Source of the DNA: DATJGF01 sp035495315
GTDB taxonomy: Bacteria > Verrucomicrobiota > Verrucomicrobiia > Limisphaerales > UBA8199
Assembly (NCBI GenBank): GCA_035495315.1
Contig: DATJGF010000107.1
Location: 1-55,423 of the forward strand
DNA length: 55,423 nucleotides
Reading direction: 5' to 3'
Made by a program: the position numbers and the translations under genes. Position 1 is the first letter of the stretch; each line of letters starts with the position of its first letter. The notes beneath the pieces were generated by a model. That model had not been told where the DNA came from, made no database searches, and saw only the letters and a program-made list of their open reading frames with translations. This document shows positions 44,957 to 53,439 of this stretch, piece after piece.

Positions 44957-45181
44957 ATGAACACCAAAGAACAATGCCAGCAACGGGCGCACTTAGTGCG
45001 CATCCATGAGGCTAACTGCGAAATAGAATATCCGACGCCTGAGGAAGCCAATTTCCGCATCGCCATCATGAAACAACTCGGCCGCGAGTTCGGCCTGAAA
45101 GAAGTCCGCACGACAGCGATCACCGGGCCTGTGGCAACAACGGTGGTGCGTCCTGCGGCGACGGTTGTGCGACATCGGTGA
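44957..45181 (+). CDS. Small protein of unknown function at the start of the phage module
   Basis: A 74-residue, soluble, mixed-charge protein ('QRAHLVRIHEANCEIEYPTPEEANFRIAIMKQLGREFGL'). The codon pattern looks real over the first 50 residues; the Val/Thr/Ala-rich end runs into a repeat-like stretch. No family recognised. It is on the same strand and close to the phage genes. Confidence 0.5.
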   Translation: MNTKEQCQQRAHLVRIHEANCEIEYPTPEEANFRIAIMKQLGREFGLKEVRTTAITGPVATTVVRPAATVVRHR

Positions 45182-45278
45182 TCGCTGCGGTCTTCGACCT
45201 GGCTCGCCGGCACAGCAATGGCGCAGATATCGCGCTGGTGTGACCAAGAGGCTGATTCGCCGGCGACCAGGTTGAGGA

Positions 45279-45366
45279 AATGACGAATGTCGAATGTCGA
45301 ATGACGAAAATGCACCCACCACGTATCACGCCTCACGCATGAGTCTCCTTACGTCGACTCCTACAA
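45279..45366. repeat. Heptamer arrays (AATGACG/AATGTCG and CACGTAT) with 25-bp dispersed repeat
   Basis: Four AATGACG/AATGTCG units at 45279-45306, three CACGTAT/CACGCCT/CACGCAT units at 45320-45340, then a 25-bp sequence at 45342-45366 that matches 39938-39962 at 24 of 25 bases. The block ends 5 bp before the next start codon. Confidence 0.8.
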
Positions 45367-45371
45367 ACGCT

Positions 45372-45785
45372 ATGCTCGAATCACAAAACTTCAGTCCAGT
45401 TGAAATCGCCGCATGGATCGGCTGCCTGTTTTTTCTGGTGGCGGGTTGGAACCAGGTCGAAAGCTTTTTTGACCGCCGGTTGCGGCGCGGGGCGGCGCGG
45501 GAAATTCAACCACAACCGCTGGCGATTACGAAGTTCGATCAGCCGGTGACGGAAAGCTTATGCCAGAGCCGGCGCAAAGAGGTGGCCAACGAAATCCTGC
45601 GCCTGGACCACGAGATTGGAAGCTTGCGCCATGAACGCCGGGTGGATGTGGGCGAACTCCAGCAAAAGATCAACAAAGTGGACCGCGAGGTCGGGGAACT
45701 GCGAGCCTCAATCGAATTGAACAATCAGCAACTGATGCGAATTGACGCAAAGCTCGACCGCGTCATCGAACGGCAAAACCCATGA
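45372..45785 (+). CDS. Mu-like phage membrane/coiled-coil protein (DUF2730-like)
   Basis: A 137-residue protein from the ATG at 45372. One N-terminal membrane segment 'IAAWIGCLFFLVAGW' is followed by a long coiled coil ending 'KVDREVGELRASIELNNQQLMRIDAKLDRVIERQ'. Size, layout and position before a small terminase-type gene resemble DUF2730 proteins of Mu-like phages. Longer starts at 45294 and 45339 would read through the repeats. Its stop overlaps the next start (ATGA). Confidence 0.6.
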   Translation: MLESQNFSPVEIAAWIGCLFFLVAGWNQVESFFDRRLRRGAAREIQPQPLAITKFDQPVTESLCQSRRKEVANEILRLDHEIGSLRHERRVDVGELQQKINKVDREVGELRASIELNNQQLMRIDAKLDRVIERQNP

Positions 45786-46042
45786 ACCACCCTATTAGCG
45801 ACATCAAACGTTTCCTGCTGCGGGCGCTCGGGCGCACCAACGGCCTGCCCTGGCCCGATGCCCTATTGGATGAAGCGGCCCGCCAGGGAGTCATGCCGCG
45901 GCCGCTCCAGAGCGATATCAACCAGGCCAAGCGTGAACTCGAAAATGCCGGCTACATCCTCGGCGCGCGGGATGAATTGGACGACCTGCTGACCTGGACG
46001 CTGACCGATAAAGGATGTCACAAAGCGCGGCAACTCGGCTGA
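45782..46042 (+). CDS. Mu-like phage winged-helix small protein (VpaChn25_0724-like)
   Basis: An 86-residue soluble protein with a winged-helix pattern ('DIKRFLLRALGRTNGLPWPDALLDEAARQ', 'QSDINQAKRELENAGYILGARDELDDLLTWTLTDKG'). In Mu-like phages a protein of this size and fold stands between the DUF2730 and DUF3486 genes, as it does here. It is coupled to both neighbours by overlapping stop and start codons. Confidence 0.6.
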   Translation: MNHPISDIKRFLLRALGRTNGLPWPDALLDEAARQGVMPRPLQSDINQAKRELENAGYILGARDELDDLLTWTLTDKGCHKARQLG

Positions 46043-46524
46043 TGCTCGCTCGTATTCCCATGCGCCGAAACTTGAAATCGAGGTCCAGACCGCCTGGTGC
46101 AGATCCGGTTGAAGCTGACGGTTCATCTGTTGATAAGCCGCAGGAATTGCAGGAAAAGCTGCTGGACCAAATCGCCGAAGGAGCCGGCTTTTGCGCAGCG
46201 CTCGAACGCCGATTTGGCGAGAACCCGGCGCCGGAGCTGGAGTTGCTGATCAAACTGTGCCGCGTGTTGTTGCTGAAATTCAGTCTCGAGGCCAATAAGT
46301 CGCCGGCGATGCTTCGCCTGCTCAGTGATCTGGTTAAGCCGGTAATGGACTGGGCGCGCCTGGAGGAAAAACGGAAAGAGCGGGAGTTCGCCGAACAAAA
46401 ATATCGCGAACAGAGCGCCGCACAACGAGCCACGAGCGAGAAAGAACAGCAGGATGCGTTAGGCGAGAACGCGTTGAAATCGGAAACCCTGGAGAAAATT
46501 GAGCGCGAACTGAAATTGTTCTGA
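46042..46524 (+). CDS. Mu-like small terminase-type protein (DUF3486-like)
   Basis: A 160-residue, largely helical protein starting at a TGATG overlap. 'EKLLDQIAEGAGFCAALERRFGEN' and a charged C-terminal coiled coil ('RLEEKRKEREFAEQKYREQ') fit the DUF3486/Mu gp27 class that precedes the large terminase. It probably recognises phage DNA for packaging. Assignment rests on order and composition. Confidence 0.6.
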   Translation: MLARIPMRRNLKSRSRPPGADPVEADGSSVDKPQELQEKLLDQIAEGAGFCAALERRFGENPAPELELLIKLCRVLLLKFSLEANKSPAMLRLLSDLVKPVMDWARLEEKRKEREFAEQKYREQSAAQRATSEKEQQDALGENALKSETLEKIERELKLF

Positions 46525-46554
46525 GGATGTCATTACCTCTTGCACAGTATCAAA

Positions 46555-46670
46555 GAAGGACGTCGAAACCCGCCAGGTTTTGGAGTGCACCAGTGCTCTG
46601 GCGCTTTGGCTCGTGTGCGTGTCTTCATCAAAGCGGCGCGGCAGCGCCACACTGCAAGACGCCGGCGCGC
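46555..46670. repeat. Palindromic repeat at the 5' side of the terminase gene
   Basis: GC-rich segment with several short inverted repeats (CACCAGTGCTCTGGCG, GGCGCGGCAGCGCC). It is open in the terminase frame, giving a basic, unlikely peptide of about 45 residues, and separates the terminase from the small terminase gene. Confidence 0.5.
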
Positions 46671-46689
46671 CGATCCTGGAATCCTGATC

Positions 46690-48033
46690 GTGTCTAACGA
46701 ACCCGATAACACCTATTTCCTGCCCTATCAAAGGGCATGGCGCGCGGATTCAGCGCGGCTGAAGATTTGCCAAAAGAGCCGCCAGATCGGGCTGAGCTAC
46801 GTTGACAGCTACGACAGCGTAACCAAAGCCGCCTTGAGAGAGGGACGCGATGTCTGGGTAATGTCGCGGGATGAAGCCCAGGCCAAACAGTACATCCGCT
46901 ACTGCAAACATTGGGCGAACATATTGCAGCTCGCGGCGATCGATCACGGCGAGCAGGTCTTCACGGGACGCGATGGGAAGGCCGTGCAGGTGCAGGTGCT
47001 GAGCTTTGCCAGCCGTGCGCGTATTTACGCGCTCTCATCGAATCCTGACGCGATCGTCGGCAAGACCGGGCACGTGAAGCTCGACGAATTCGCATTGCAC
47101 AAGGACCAGCGCACGCTCTATGCGGTGGCGAAGCCGGTGATTCAGTGGGGCGGGACGTTATCGATAATTTCGACCCATCGCGGCGCGGGCACTGTTTTCA
47201 ACGAGATCATCGAGGATGTTCGGTATCGTGGCAACCGGATGGGTTGGTCGCTGCACACGATCCCGATCCAAACGGCGGTCGAGCAGGGGCTCGTCGAGAA
47301 GATCAACGCTGCGACCGGGGCGCAGGATTCGCGCGAGGCGTGGCTGATGCGGCAGCGGGCCGAGTGCATCGATGAGGAGCAATGGCTGCAGGAATATTGT
47401 TGCATGCCGGCGGATGAAACCACCGCGTTCATCTCCTATGACCTCATCAATGCGTGCACCGAACCCGGGTTGCGCCTGTTCAGCGCCGCAGAACTAATCG
47501 AACAGGTCAAAACGGCGCGACGGGCCGAACTATTTCTCGGCGTTGATGTGGCCCGGAAAAAGGATCTTTGTGTGCTCGATGTGGGCGAGAGAGTCGGAGA
47601 TGTGATCTGGGATCGGGTTCGGATCGAGCTGTTGAACCGTTCGTTTTCGGAGATTGAGGAGCAACTTTATCAGCTGCTGGCATTGAGCCAGCTCAAGCGC
47701 GCCTGCGTGGATGCCTCCGGCATGGGGTTGCAACTCGCCGAACGAGCGCGCGAACGGTTCGAGTGGAAAGTTGAGCCGATCACCTTTACCGCCCCAACCA
47801 AGGAGGCGCTGGCAACCGGCTTGAAGGTCGATTTGGAGAAACGGCAGGTGCGCCTGGTGGATGACACGAATTTGCGCGCCGACCTCCGCGGCATTCGCAA
47901 AGAAGTCACGTTTAGTGGCAACCACCGTTACGCCGGCGAGAGTCACGACAGCCACTGTGACCGGTTTTGGGCCAAGGCGCTGCGCCAGGAAGCCGCGCGC
48001 CACCGGGAATGCGCCGGAGCGCTGGTGGCCTAA
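46690..48033 (+). CDS. Phage terminase large subunit (Mu gp28-like)
   Basis: A 447-residue ATPase-nuclease from the GTG at 46690; the ATG at 46540 would add 50 residues encoded by a repeat. The N-terminal ATPase has a deviant Walker A 'CQKSRQIGLSYV' and Walker B 'HVKLDEFALHKD'. The C-terminal RNase H-like nuclease shows acidic residues in 'FLGVDVARKKDLCVLD', 'RACVDASGMG' and 'SHDSHCDRFWAKAL'. It pumps DNA into proheads and cuts it. All key residues look present. Confidence 0.88.
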   Translation: MSNEPDNTYFLPYQRAWRADSARLKICQKSRQIGLSYVDSYDSVTKAALREGRDVWVMSRDEAQAKQYIRYCKHWANILQLAAIDHGEQVFTGRDGKAVQVQVLSFASRARIYALSSNPDAIVGKTGHVKLDEFALHKDQRTLYAVAKPVIQWGGTLSIISTHRGAGTVFNEIIEDVRYRGNRMGWSLHTIPIQTAVEQGLVEKINAATGAQDSREAWLMRQRAECIDEEQWLQEYCCMPADETTAFISYDLINACTEPGLRLFSAAELIEQVKTARRAELFLGVDVARKKDLCVLDVGERVGDVIWDRVRIELLNRSFSEIEEQLYQLLALSQLKRACVDASGMGLQLAERARERFEWKVEPITFTAPTKEALATGLKVDLEKRQVRLVDDTNLRADLRGIRKEVTFSGNHRYAGESHDSHCDRFWAKALRQEAARHRECAGALVA

Positions 48034-48088
48034 CCGGAATTGCCCCAGAAGATCACAAAGACCACAAAGAGCAGAGGATCGAAACACC

Positions 48089-50020
48089 ATGAACTTGTTC
48101 GGATTTAACATTCACATTTCTCGCACACAATCCGGCACCCTAGCCCAGGCGACCAACGTCGTTCAAAAGGCATTTTATTCGCCGGAAGACTGGTTGCGCG
48201 GCGAAGACGTCGGAAGCCTGCAACTCTCGAACGCCTACGAACAGGTCGTGTGGGTTTACCGCGCGATTAATGGGCTCGCCGAGCAAGTTGCCAATATCCC
48301 GTTTCTGTTCTCGGAGGGCGAGCGCGGAGAGGAGAAGCTAATCACTTCCGGTCCTTTGCTGGACTTCTATGCACGGCCGCATCCCCTGATGAACCGGTTC
48401 CAGTATTGGGAGCTGCGGGTGATCTGGTTGATGCTCCGCGGCGAATGCTTCCGGATCCCGATTTACGAGGATGCTCCCGGGTACCTCTCCCTCTCCTCAT
48501 CGGATGGGGAGAGGGTTGGGGGAAGGAACTCCCATTCCGCACTCCGCACTCCGCGTTCCCGACTCAAACAGGTTCTGCTGCCCGATCCGGCGCGTTTTCA
48601 ACACATCGTAGAAGATCATCAACTCATTGGGTGGCGTTACACCGGATTCGGTCCGCAGACGCCCCTGGCCAGCCAGGTGTTCCTGCCGGAGGAAGTCTGG
48701 TTCGAGAAACTTCCCAACCCGTTTGATTTCTGGCGGGGGTTGCCGCCGTTGTACGTCGCCGGAATGGCCGCGCAAACCGATTTTGCCGCCAGTGCGTTCA
48801 TGCGTGGAATCATCGAGAATAATTGCGATACCGGAATCATTGTTCGCAGCGACAAATGGCTCAGCCCCGAGCAGCGTGAAGAAATTACGGCGGCCCTGCG
48901 GGAGCGGAAACGGCGCGCGGGCCAGGCTGATCGGCCGGTGCTTCTGCTCGGCAGCACCGAGGTCATCAAGCCGCAACTCTCCAGCAGTGACCTCCAATTC
49001 CTGGATAATCGCAAGTTCTCCCGCAGCGAAATCTGCGCAGCGTTCGGTGTGCCGGAGGAGATCGTTACGACGACGGACCATGCCAAATATGATGTTATGG
49101 CGGGCGCGCGGCTCAACTTTATTGAGAACCGTGTAGCCCCTCTCTGCAGCCGACTGGAAGCTGAGGAGGACACCACCGTCAAGAGCATCGACCCGCGGGC
49201 CAGCGGTTGGTTCGATCTCGACAGCCTTCCCATCCTGCAGGAAGCCCGGCGCAATCGGCTGGTAGCGGCCAAAACCGGTTTTGAGATGGGCATTCCATTC
49301 AACGAACTCAATCGTGTGCTCGATTTGGGTTTCAAGCCGTTGCCGTGGGGCGATAACGGATTTCTCTCGGGTAAAATGCAAAAACTGGAGACTGGTCCAG
49401 GCGTTAGTCCAAAGTCCAAAGTCCAAAGTCCAAGGTCGGTGTTCCTGCATCCAGCCGTTGATCCAAAGTCTGGGAAGGCCGAGCTGTGCGAGGGCTCGAT
49501 CCAAATCCGCGAGGAGTCTCAAACTCCATCTCAGGGCGAGGCTGAGAGTAACCTTGGTGAGGCTGCGCCAAATCCACTGCTGGTTCGCAAACTCTCCCGT
49601 TTCTTTTTCGAGCAGCGCGGGCGCGTGCTGGCGGCGTTGCCGGTAGTTCTGCGTCAGTTGGATTCCTCAACCTCTTCGGTTTGTGAACGGCTCTCGGCGT
49701 TGTTGGAATTGTCTTTTGAAAATGCCGAGCTCATGGGTCATCTCAAGCCGGTGCTGCTGGCCGATTTTGAAGCCGCTTTCGGCGAGGCCCGGGTCAAGGC
49801 TCACCTGTCAACCCGCCTGCAGGCACTGGAGCAAATCAACATTGAGACTCTGGAACTGCTGAACCGTTCGCTACACGACGGCATCGCGGATGGCGAACCG
49901 CTCGGTAGCCTGACCCGCCGCGTAAAGGCGGTTTATAACCACGCCGCGGACGTTCGCGCCGAAGCCATCGCTCGCGCCGAAACGGCCGTGTTGAAGGTCG
50001 ATTTGAAATCTGAAATTTGA
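48089..50020 (+). CDS. Phage portal protein with truncated Mu gpF-like head domain
   Basis: A 643-residue protein starting at the ATG at 48089. Residues 1-430 are an HK97-type portal ('AYEQVVWVYRAINGLAEQVANIPFLF', 'GVPEEIVTTTDHAKYDVM'). The last 120 residues, ending 'VRAEAIARAETAVLKVDL', look like the start of a Mu gpF-type head morphogenesis domain that stops where a heptamer array begins. Two further repeat segments are in frame: 48488-48560 and 49406-49433. The frame is intact throughout, but three repeats in one structural gene suggest that it is decaying or no longer forms particles. Confidence 0.85.
   Translation: MNLFGFNIHISRTQSGTLAQATNVVQKAFYSPEDWLRGEDVGSLQLSNAYEQVVWVYRAINGLAEQVANIPFLFSEGERGEEKLITSGPLLDFYARPHPLMNRFQYWELRVIWLMLRGECFRIPIYEDAPGYLSLSSSDGERVGGRNSHSALRTPRSRLKQVLLPDPARFQHIVEDHQLIGWRYTGFGPQTPLASQVFLPEEVWFEKLPNPFDFWRGLPPLYVAGMAAQTDFAASAFMRGIIENNCDTGIIVRSDKWLSPEQREEITAALRERKRRAGQADRPVLLLGSTEVIKPQLSSSDLQFLDNRKFSRSEICAAFGVPEEIVTTTDHAKYDVMAGARLNFIENRVAPLCSRLEAEEDTTVKSIDPRASGWFDLDSLPILQEARRNRLVAAKTGFEMGIPFNELNRVLDLGFKPLPWGDNGFLSGKMQKLETGPGVSPKSKVQSPRSVFLHPAVDPKSGKAELCEGSIQIREESQTPSQGEAESNLGEAAPNPLLVRKLSRFFFEQRGRVLAALPVVLRQLDSSTSSVCERLSALLELSFENAELMGHLKPVLLADFEAAFGEARVKAHLSTRLQALEQINIETLELLNRSLHDGIADGEPLGSLTRRVKAVYNHAADVRAEAIARAETAVLKVDLKSEI
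48488..48560. repeat. In-frame palindrome plus heptamer array in the portal gene
   Basis: A CCCTCTCC...GGAGAGGG palindrome at about 48488-48515 is followed by the units CATTCCG, CACTCCG, CACTCCG and CGTTCCC at 48533-48560. It codes for a Ser/Arg-rich insertion of about 25 residues. Confidence 0.75.
49406..49433. repeat. In-frame heptamer array (AGTCCAA x4) in the portal gene
   Basis: Four exact copies of AGTCCAA, read as 'SPKSKVQSPR'. It lies between the portal core and the gpF-like end, in what should be a linker. Confidence 0.9.
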
Positions 50021-50039
50021 AATCTGAAATCTGAAATCT
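50005..50039. repeat. Heptamer array (GAAATCT x5) at the portal gene end
   Basis: Five units, four GAAATCT and one GAAATTT; the TGA stop of the portal frame falls inside the second unit. The next start codon follows four bases after the array. Confidence 0.92.
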
Positions 50040-50042
50040 CCC

Positions 50043-50960
50043 ATGAACACAATTCAGACCCCCCACTCCAGAAACACCGTTCAGAATTCCCACTCCAAAC
50101 AACACGACCTCGGCACACTTTGCCCTTCGTCGAGCGCCTCGGCAGTCTCCACACAGAGCGGCGCCGTAGGCGCTGAGCTTTCCAATCGCCTTATCCCGCT
50201 TTGCGACGGGCGTCCTGGCCTCCGGGCCGCGTTGCCAATTGAAGCCCTGCCCACTCCCGCGAACGGCGATTCCCCTTCCGGGACTCCATTGCCGGTGATC
50301 GATTTCATCTCCAGCAGCGCGAGCCTCGACCGTTACGATGAGGTCATTTGCCCGGAAGGGTGGCGTCTCGAGAATTACCGCCGCAATCCTGTTTTCCAAA
50401 ACGCCCACCAATACGGCGACATCCTGTTTACACTGGGCAAGGCGCTCATTACCGAAATTCGTAATCTGCCGACCCCGCATCTGTTCCAGCGGATCGAATT
50501 TGCCGTCGATGTCAACCCGTTTGCCCGCATCGCGTACGGCCTCTACAAAAGCAAATTCCTCAACGCAGTCAGCGTCGGATTTATCCCGATTCGCTGGGAA
50601 AACGGCGGCGTGGAAGCCGGCTACCAGCGGAAGTACGTCGAGCAAGAGCTGCTGGAGGTTTCCGCGGTCGGGATTCCGGCAAACCCGGAGGCGTTGCAGC
50701 TCGGGTTGCAGGCCGGCGCGGTGGCGAAGGCTGATTTGCAGACGCTGCTGGAGTTTATTTTGGAGAAGACAGGTCGAAGAGCTCAGACATCAGCGGAGAG
50801 CACTCAAAGCCCAGTGCCATCCTCTATCCAGCATCTTCCATCATCCAGTTTTCCCGCGGCGGCGACGAACACCAATGCCTGCGCTCCAGGTGTTCGTCGC
50901 AACGGGGCGCAATTGTTAGAGCTCGCCCGCGCGCTCAGGGACATCCTGAGGCGTTCCTGA
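50043..50960 (+). CDS. HK97-type prohead protease
   Basis: A 305-residue serine protease that matures the capsid shell. The protease core spans about 80-225: 'DFISSSASLDRYDEVICPEGW', catalytic His in 'NPVFQNAHQYGDI', catalytic Ser in 'FLNAVSVGFIPIRW', and 'ELLEVSAVGIPANPEAL'. About 80 residues of low-complexity sequence precede it, so the true start may be later than the ATG at 50043. The C-terminal 70 residues are Ser/Pro-rich. It lies directly upstream of the capsid gene, as in HK97. Confidence 0.87.
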   Translation: MNTIQTPHSRNTVQNSHSKQHDLGTLCPSSSASAVSTQSGAVGAELSNRLIPLCDGRPGLRAALPIEALPTPANGDSPSGTPLPVIDFISSSASLDRYDEVICPEGWRLENYRRNPVFQNAHQYGDILFTLGKALITEIRNLPTPHLFQRIEFAVDVNPFARIAYGLYKSKFLNAVSVGFIPIRWENGGVEAGYQRKYVEQELLEVSAVGIPANPEALQLGLQAGAVAKADLQTLLEFILEKTGRRAQTSAESTQSPVPSSIQHLPSSSFPAAATNTNACAPGVRRNGAQLLELARALRDILRRS

Positions 50961-51009
50961 CTCGATTGGCCGGCGAGCGCCAATCTGTCCGCAAATTCAT
51001 TCGAAACTT

Positions 51010-52269
51010 ATGAAACCAGAAACCATCACTGCCCCGGTCGCACTCACGCAGGACCAGCTGAACGAATTCCAGAGCATCATTGGCGAAGTCAAGGGTGTCT
51101 GGAGCGAAATACGAGACCTGCCGGGGACGTTCCGGTCGTTGCAGGATGATACGGCCCGGCTGCAGCAGCACGTCAACGACGTGCGCCGGCTCCTCGCCGC
51201 TCGCGCTGCGGCTCCTTCCCGGGTGCGTCTTCCCGGCACTGTCAGCGACGAGTGCGCTCGGCAACTCGCGGCTCAGTTCATCGTTCATTGCGAAAAGAGC
51301 GACAAGCTCGACGCGTTGTCTTCTTTGCCCGCTCAACGCGATAAGCTGCGCGATTTCGCGCGCGGGACCTTGAACCTGACCACGCGCGCCGCTCTCACGA
51401 CCGATAACATCCCCTTGCCCGATATCTATGGTGGGGAAGTCCGCGAGCTTATCTCCGATTTCGGCGTCGTGCGTCGTCGCATGTCGCCTTACCCGATCGG
51501 GATGGGGACCGCGCGCCCGGCCCGCACCGGGACACGTCCGAGTTTTGGCTCGATTGCGATGTCGGCGCCGATCGGCGAAAAGTCTCCGACGCTGACCTTT
51601 GCCTCGCTTGAATCGCACAAGATCGGCGGCATCGTCCGTCTGCCGCGCGAGATTGATGAACAAAGCATTGTCGCCCTGGGGCAATTCCTTGCCCGGTACG
51701 GCGCGGTCGAATTCGCGCGGGCCGAAGATACCTGGGGCTTCCTGGCTGATGGCAACCCTCCATTCGAATCGGTTCGCGGCATTGTCCAGACCGCGCGCGA
51801 CAATGGGCACGTGGTGGCGCTGGCTAACGGCAAGACCAAACCGAGCGACGCGACGCTCGAAGACTTCCGCGCCGTGCGCCGGCTGGTCAACAAGGCGGCG
51901 CTGAATGGGCGGCTGTCGGCTTACTACCTCGACACGACGTGGGAAACTCGCCTGCCCTCGTTTCGCACCGCCGGGGAACCCAACGTTTATCAGCGGCTGC
52001 CCGATGGCTCCGCAATCCTCGATGGATATCCCATCGTCTGGACCGATGTCCTCGAACCGTACGGTGCGGCCGCCAGCGCCGATAAGCCGATCGCGGTCTT
52101 TGGCGCCCTCTCCTTCTGGTGGATGGGCGAGCATGGCACGCCGCGCATCGATACCTCCGAACACGTTTGGTTTGCCAACGACCAGCTCGCCGTGCGGTTC
52201 ATCGAAGAGATCGACTTCGATTATGCCGCCAGCGACGCCACCGCCGCCCTCCTGACCGCCGCGGCGTAA
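51010..52269 (+). CDS. HK97-fold major capsid protein
   Basis: A 419-residue protein with the phage HK97 gp5 layout: an N-terminal helical scaffold-like delta domain (about 1-115; 'LNEFQSIIGEVKGVWSEIRDL'), then the capsid core ('ISDFGVVRRRMSPYPIGMG', 'KIGGIVRLPREIDEQSIV', 'YYLDTTWETRLPS', 'IVWTDVLEP', 'ALSFWWMGEHGTPRID'). The core looks complete. Spacing of 49 bp after the protease gene. Confidence 0.9.
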   Translation: MKPETITAPVALTQDQLNEFQSIIGEVKGVWSEIRDLPGTFRSLQDDTARLQQHVNDVRRLLAARAAAPSRVRLPGTVSDECARQLAAQFIVHCEKSDKLDALSSLPAQRDKLRDFARGTLNLTTRAALTTDNIPLPDIYGGEVRELISDFGVVRRRMSPYPIGMGTARPARTGTRPSFGSIAMSAPIGEKSPTLTFASLESHKIGGIVRLPREIDEQSIVALGQFLARYGAVEFARAEDTWGFLADGNPPFESVRGIVQTARDNGHVVALANGKTKPSDATLEDFRAVRRLVNKAALNGRLSAYYLDTTWETRLPSFRTAGEPNVYQRLPDGSAILDGYPIVWTDVLEPYGAAASADKPIAVFGALSFWWMGEHGTPRIDTSEHVWFANDQLAVRFIEEIDFDYAASDATAALLTAAA

Positions 52270-52574
52270 ACGAGAAATCCGTAGCGCGGGCGTCCTCGCC
52301 TGCGAGTTGCCGGGGCGACCCGCGCCCCGGCAACCCTTGTGAGCAAGTCGTCCTCGTCCTCGTTCTCGTAATCGTCAGCATAAGGACAAGAAGGACGAAA
52401 GAAGACGGCAAACCGAGACCCAGGATTGAGAAAACAACAAACGAGAACGACAACGGACGATTCGAGGACGAGGACGACCTGATCCGATACGGAACACGCA
52501 ACACGGAACACGCAACACGCATCACCACCCATCGCTCCACGACTCCGCCACCCCATCACTCCATTCCCATCCCC
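52270..52574. other. Repeat-rich gap between capsid and connector genes
   Basis: About 305 bp with no own gene. It holds a perfect 12-bp hairpin (GTTGCCGGGGCG with its complement, 52307-52336), GACGAG-type arms at 52347-52378 and 52440-52479, and the heptamer array at 52492-52526. In an active phage these head genes are normally adjacent. Confidence 0.7.
52492..52526. repeat. Heptamer array (GAACACG/CAACACG)
   Basis: Units GAACACG, CAACACG, GAACACG, CAACACG and CATCACC at exact 7-bp spacing. Confidence 0.85.
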
Positions 52575-53156
52575 ATGCTCACCCAACTCTCCACTCTCAA
52601 ATCTCGTCTCGGCATTCTCGACACGGACACCACCAACGACGCCTTGCTCACCGATGCGATCAAAGCCGTCAGCGCCCGGTTCGACGCGGAATGCAACCGC
52701 ACGTTCGCGCGCACCGAAGACGCCATTTACGAATTCCCGGCTGAAGCGCTCGAAATTTCGTGTCCCTGTCAGCCCATCGAGAGCATCGCCCGATTCGAAC
52801 TTAAGACCAGCGAAGCTGGCGGTTGGGTCGAACAACCCGGTGTCGATTACCTGGTTCGGCGCGCCTGCGTCATTTCGCTGGCGGCTGCGCTGGGGAATTC
52901 CCGTGCGCAGGGCCGCGTGATCTATACCGGCGGTTATGTGCTGCCGGGGACCCAGGCCGCAACTGGGCAGACGTCGCTGCCCGCCGATCTGGAGCACGCT
53001 GCCATCGAGCAGGTTGCTTATTGGTTCCAACATCGCGACCGCCTGGGCCTGCAGCGGATCTGGGAGTATCACGCGACGTATCGGCAGTTTGCCGCGTTGG
53101 ATTTGCTGGAAAGCGTCCGCGCGGTCCTGGAAAAGCATGCCCGGTGGAACCCTTAA
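52575..53156 (+). CDS. Phage head-tail connector protein (gp6-like)
   Basis: A 193-residue protein from the ATG at 52575; the frame is open far upstream, but only across repeats and the capsid gene in another frame. 'LGILDTDTTNDALLTDAIKAVSARFDAECNRTFART', 'CQPIESIARFELKTSE' and 'LEHAAIEQVAYWFQHRDRLGLQRI' fit the gp6-like adaptor family that seals the portal and meets the tail. It is the last recognisable phage structural gene in the window. Confidence 0.75.
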   Translation: MLTQLSTLKSRLGILDTDTTNDALLTDAIKAVSARFDAECNRTFARTEDAIYEFPAEALEISCPCQPIESIARFELKTSEAGGWVEQPGVDYLVRRACVISLAAALGNSRAQGRVIYTGGYVLPGTQAATGQTSLPADLEHAAIEQVAYWFQHRDRLGLQRIWEYHATYRQFAALDLLESVRAVLEKHARWNP

Positions 53157-53439
53157 AGCTGCTCCTTCAACGCAAAGACGGAAAGATGCGCAGAGAAAAG
53201 CAGAGTGAATTGAGAGAATGGTTTTTTCGTCCGTTTCTTCGTCTGCGAATCTCTGGGGTCTCGGCGTCTCTGCGTTAAAGAGTCTGTCTGTTTTTTCTCG
53301 CTCACACTGCGCGGTTCGCTCATCGATTCAGAATAGCGGAGCGTTGACCAGACAAAACGAACAGTTTTTTTTCACAAACAGAAATATCGTAGTTGCAAAT
53401 GGCATAACCCGTGCTAGTTGACTTAAGTTCATTTTTTAT
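53157..53439. other. Intergenic region with CTCTGCG-family inverted repeat
   Basis: Arms at 53169-53197 (AACGCAAAGACGGAAAG type) and 53263-53276 (GGCGTCTCTGCGTT) belong to the repeat family seen at 18842-18925. No gene. Confidence 0.55.
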
